Source of the DNA: Alphaproteobacteria bacterium
GTDB taxonomy: Bacteria > Pseudomonadota > Alphaproteobacteria > UBA6615
Reading direction: 5' to 3'
Assembly (NCBI GenBank): GCA_030831135.1
Contig: JAURLR010000238.1
Location: 1-8,146 of the forward strand
DNA length: 8,146 nucleotides
Part shown: positions 6,320 to 8,146 of the stretch, in pieces
Position numbering within the stretch: position 1 is the first letter of the stretch
Layout: each line of letters starts with the position of its first letter
Translations under genes and position numbers: made by a program
The notes under the pieces: model-generated
What the model was told of the DNA's origin: nothing
Database searches by the model: none
What the model saw: only the letters and a program-made list of their open reading frames with translations

Positions 6320-6511
6320 ACCAATAGCACCGATGCCCGACCTACATCGCGATCCGTCGGCGTGTTTTCAAGAGAAATCTGGGATTTTCACCTGTTTTCC
6401 CGCACAAATATTCCGGTCGGTAATACGGGTGTTGTGCAGATCACGTGACCCGCATGCGCGATTGGCGATAAGTTGACCGGGTTTTTCATGATCGGGTGAG
6501 GAGGGCTGCCT
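6320..6511. other. Divergent intergenic region between the antiporter and MscS genes
   Basis: This 192-base gap must carry the promoters of both divergent genes. On the minus strand TTGAAA (6366-6371) could be a -35 box for the antiporter, but the hexamer 17 bases on (GATGTA) is a poor -10. No convincing plus-strand promoter pair was found. Two 8-base palindromes, TCACGTGA (6441-6448) and CGCATGCG (6451-6458), stand 2 bases apart. No gene or structured RNA is evident. Confidence 0.6.
6499..6505 (+). promoter_or_regulatory. Strong ribosome binding site of the MscS gene
   Basis: AGGAGGG, nearly full complementarity to the 16S rRNA 3' end, ends 6 bases before the ATG at 6512. This fixes the start of the channel gene and suggests efficient translation. 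It is the strongest Shine-Dalgarno sequence I noticed in the window. Confidence 0.85.
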
Positions 6512-7342
6512 ATGGAACCGCAACTGCAGATGGTGACCAACATCATCGATGTCGCGTCGGAGTTTGCGCTTGCATACGGGTTGCAGGTGATCGGGGCTCT
6601 CGTGATCCTGCTCATCGGCCTGAAGTTTGCCGGTTTCCTGGGTCGCAGGGTCGTGGCGCTCTGTGAGCGGCGCAATATCGACATCACGCTGTCGCGTTTT
6701 GCCGGGAACGCGGTGAAGATCCTCCTTGTGGTGATCGTCGTCATCATCACCCTGAGCAATTTCGGTATTGATATCGCGCCCCTGGTGGCGCTGGGTGGCG
6801 CAGCGGCGTTCGGTATTTCCTTCGCGGTGCAGGGGCCGCTCGCCAATTACGGGGCGGGGCTGGTGATCATCCTGACGCGGCCCTTCACCGTCGGGGACAC
6901 GATCCTGGTCCAGCAGGTGACCGGTCTGGTCCACGAAGTCACACTGGCCCATACGGTCCTGATCGGAGAGGACAGCGAGAAGATCACCATTCCCAATCGC
7001 AAGATTGTTGGTGAGATACTGGTAAACTCGGACGCGCACCGGATCGTCGAATCACAGATTGTGATCGCCGCCGACAGCGATCCGGAGGTTGCCATTACTG
7101 CCATTGCCCAAGCGATTACCGGTCTGACGGGGCTGGCCGCAGATGCGCCGCCGCAGATCGGTATTCACGACTTCAGTTTCGGGGGAATCATTCTGGGATT
7201 GCGCTACTGGGTGCCCACCTCGCGCTATTACAAGACCCGGTATGAGGTGAACAGCGCCGCCCATAAGGCTCTTCGGGAGGCCGGTATCAAATTGCTCAGC
7301 GCCGGCGGCACCACGATCCTCGCCAACCCGACCCCAAGCTAG
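6512..7342 (+). CDS. MscS-type small-conductance mechanosensitive channel
   Basis: The 276-residue product is close to E. coli MscS (286) and would form a heptameric inner-membrane channel that opens under membrane tension and releases solutes on osmotic down-shock. Three membrane helices are visible: about 20-45, 65-87 and the pore helix 90-125. The pore segment LGGAAAFGISFAVQG (94-108) aligns with E. coli TM3, and QGPLAN (107-112) with QGSLSN. TRPF-VGD (122-129) and ITIPNRKIVG (158-167) are hallmarks of the beta domain, and an alpha/beta C-terminal domain follows to about 270. Two departures are notable. The gate leucines (E. coli Leu105 and Leu109) are Phe100 and Phe104 here, and a proline (109) follows the kink glycine (108). 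The start is fixed by a strong AGGAGG. The gene is a single unit ending in a hairpin shared with the convergent sigma gene. Confidence 0.95.
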   Translation: MEPQLQMVTNIIDVASEFALAYGLQVIGALVILLIGLKFAGFLGRRVVALCERRNIDITLSRFAGNAVKILLVVIVVIITLSNFGIDIAPLVALGGAAAFGISFAVQGPLANYGAGLVIILTRPFTVGDTILVQQVTGLVHEVTLAHTVLIGEDSEKITIPNRKIVGEILVNSDAHRIVESQIVIAADSDPEVAITAIAQAITGLTGLAADAPPQIGIHDFSFGGIILGLRYWVPTSRYYKTRYEVNSAAHKALREAGIKLLSAGGTTILANPTPS

Positions 7343-7348
7343 AAGGCT

Positions 7349-7373
7349 GGTGCTGATCAATCAGATCAGCGCC
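7349..7373. terminator. Shared hairpin between convergent mscS and sigma factor genes
   Basis: GGTGCTGATC (7349-7358) and GATCAGCGCC (7364-7373) form a 10-bp stem with a 5-base loop and one G-U type pair. GCT at 7346-7348 and AGC at 7375-7377 can extend it by 3 bp past one bulged base. It starts 6 bases after the mscS stop, and its right arm covers the sigma gene's stop codon (7366-7368). No T-run follows on either strand, so it may stop transcription weakly or protect 3' ends. The structure is certain; a terminator role is inferred from position. Confidence 0.6.
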
Positions 7374-8146
7374 TAGCAGCACCGTTCGGGAGCTCTGAAA
7401 GGCGCGCTCCGAGAAAAGCCCGCTCGGCCGTATTCGCGGAAAGTTCAATGGCACGTTGATACGCGGCCCGTGCAGCTGTGATGCGTCCGGCGCGTTTGAG
7501 CAGATCAGCACGCGCAGCGTGGAAGGGCTGGTAGGACACCAGATCATCTGCAACTTTTTCCAGAAGCGCGAGACCCGCCTCGGGTGTCTCTGCATTCGCC
7601 AGTGCGACGGCATGGTTGAGGGTAATCACGGCGGAGAGTGTTATCTCCGAAAGCGCGTTGTAAAGGCCTGCGATCTGGGTCCAGTCGGTATCCGCGACGT
7701 CTTTGGCCTGGGCGTGAACGGCGCTGATTGCCGCCTGAATCTGGAACGGACCGGGGCTGCGCTGACCGAGGCAGTAGAGCAGCAGGTTTGTACCGTCCTC
7801 GATCTGTGCATGGTTCCACAGTGCCCGGTCATGTTCGGCAATCGGGATGTACAAGCCGGATGTATCCGTGCGAGCGGCACGCCGCGCGTCGTGCAACATC
7901 ATCAGTGCGAGAAGTCCGCCGACTTCGGGGTGCGGCATCAGTCTATAAAGAATACGTCCCAGACGTATGGCCTCCAGACACAAATCGGCGCGCACCGGGG
8001 AGGCGCCTTCCGTGGCCGAAAACCCCTCGTTGAAAATCAGGTAGATGCAGTCAAGGACCGGGATCAGGCGTTCTGCGAGTTCCCTTCCCGCCGGCACGAC
8101 ATAGGGAATGGCGGTCGCGCTGATTTTCTTTTTTGCGCGCACGATC
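7366..8146 (-). CDS. ECF42-type RNA polymerase sigma factor, C-terminal part (DUF6596/TPR extension), 5'-truncated
   Basis: This is the back part of a sigma factor of the ECF42 kind, in which a normal ECF core (sigma2-sigma4) is followed by a large C-terminal extension with TPR-like helices needed for activity. The window begins in IVRAKKKI, the end of the sigma4 region, and continues through 259 codons. Family-typical blocks are the YLIFNEGFSA segment, RADLCLEAIRLGR, LLALMMLHDARR, DRALWNHAQI, PGPFQIQAAISAVHA, DTDWTQIAGLYNAL, and VALNHAVA-like ITLNHAVALA. A final TPR-like stretch, FHAARADLLKRAGR then AYQRAIELSANTAERAFL, closes it. The DNA- and core-binding domains lie beyond the right edge, so intactness is unknown. 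In this family a small DGPF/YCII-domain gene commonly sits next to the sigma gene; it is not on the visible side. The GTG at 8140-8142 is an internal valine, not a start. Confidence 0.9.
   Translation of the reverse strand, partial: IVRAKKKISATAIPYVVPAGRELAERLIPVLDCIYLIFNEGFSATEGASPVRADLCLEAIRLGRILYRLMPHPEVGGLLALMMLHDARRAARTDTSGLYIPIAEHDRALWNHAQIEDGTNLLLYCLGQRSPGPFQIQAAISAVHAQAKDVADTDWTQIAGLYNALSEITLSAVITLNHAVALANAETPEAGLALLEKVADDLVSYQPFHAARADLLKRAGRITAARAAYQRAIELSANTAERAFLGARLSELPNGAARR

Noticed and set aside
6473..6478. TTGACC as the -35 box of an mscS promoter
   Set aside because: No acceptable -10 box follows at 16-18 bases; that position falls on the Shine-Dalgarno sequence itself.
6368..7039. 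Minus-strand open frame of 223 codons opposite the MscS gene
   Set aside because: Antisense shadow of a clear channel gene; its translation is rich in D, H, R and Q without a recognisable domain.
8140..8142. GTG as the start of the sigma-factor-like protein
   Set aside because: The frame stays open to the window edge and the preceding residue continues the IVRAKKK segment that ends the sigma4 region, so the gene is truncated by the window rather than starting here.

Overview
The window reads as chromosomal DNA of an alphaproteobacterium (inference). The reasons are a GC-rich composition (about 60% by eye), the linkage of uvrC, pgsA, moaD and moaE that is common in that class, and protein motifs typical of it. 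The genus cannot be fixed from the sequence; a Rhodospirillales-like lineage is a guess based on mobB and moeA lying between pgsA and moaD.

Bases 1-5017 hold one tightly packed minus-strand cluster, read right to left: uvrC (nucleotide-excision repair incision nuclease), pgsA (phosphatidylglycerophosphate synthase), mobB, moeA, moaD and moaE (molybdenum cofactor synthesis). moaE runs off the left edge. The junctions are +26 bp (uvrC-pgsA), +1 bp (pgsA-mobB), +3 bp (mobB-moeA), a 4-bp ATGA overlap (moeA-moaD) and +14 bp (moaD-moaE), so co-transcription and translational coupling are likely. MoaD and MoaE form molybdopterin synthase, MoeA inserts molybdate, and MobB is a P-loop partner of the later nucleotide-attachment step. 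Four of the six genes therefore serve one pathway.

Bases 5018-5305 are a 288-bp gap upstream of uvrC. It holds a short inverted repeat, several hairpins, an AT-rich patch and four near-DnaA-box sequences in one orientation.

Bases 5306-6319 encode a minus-strand cation (calcium/sodium-type) antiporter whose start codon is not ATG. Across a 192-bp divergent gap lies a plus-strand MscS-type mechanosensitive channel (6512-7342) with a strong Shine-Dalgarno sequence. It converges on the C-terminal part of an ECF42-type sigma factor (minus strand, running off the right edge). The two genes share a strong hairpin that covers the sigma gene's stop codon.

I see no mobile element, CRISPR array, tRNA, rRNA or clearly new multi-gene system. 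The region looks like core housekeeping and envelope/stress genes. The most interesting points are a possible AUC start codon in the antiporter, an insertion in UvrC, a phenylalanine-lined gate predicted in the MscS channel, and the DnaA-box-like cluster upstream of uvrC.
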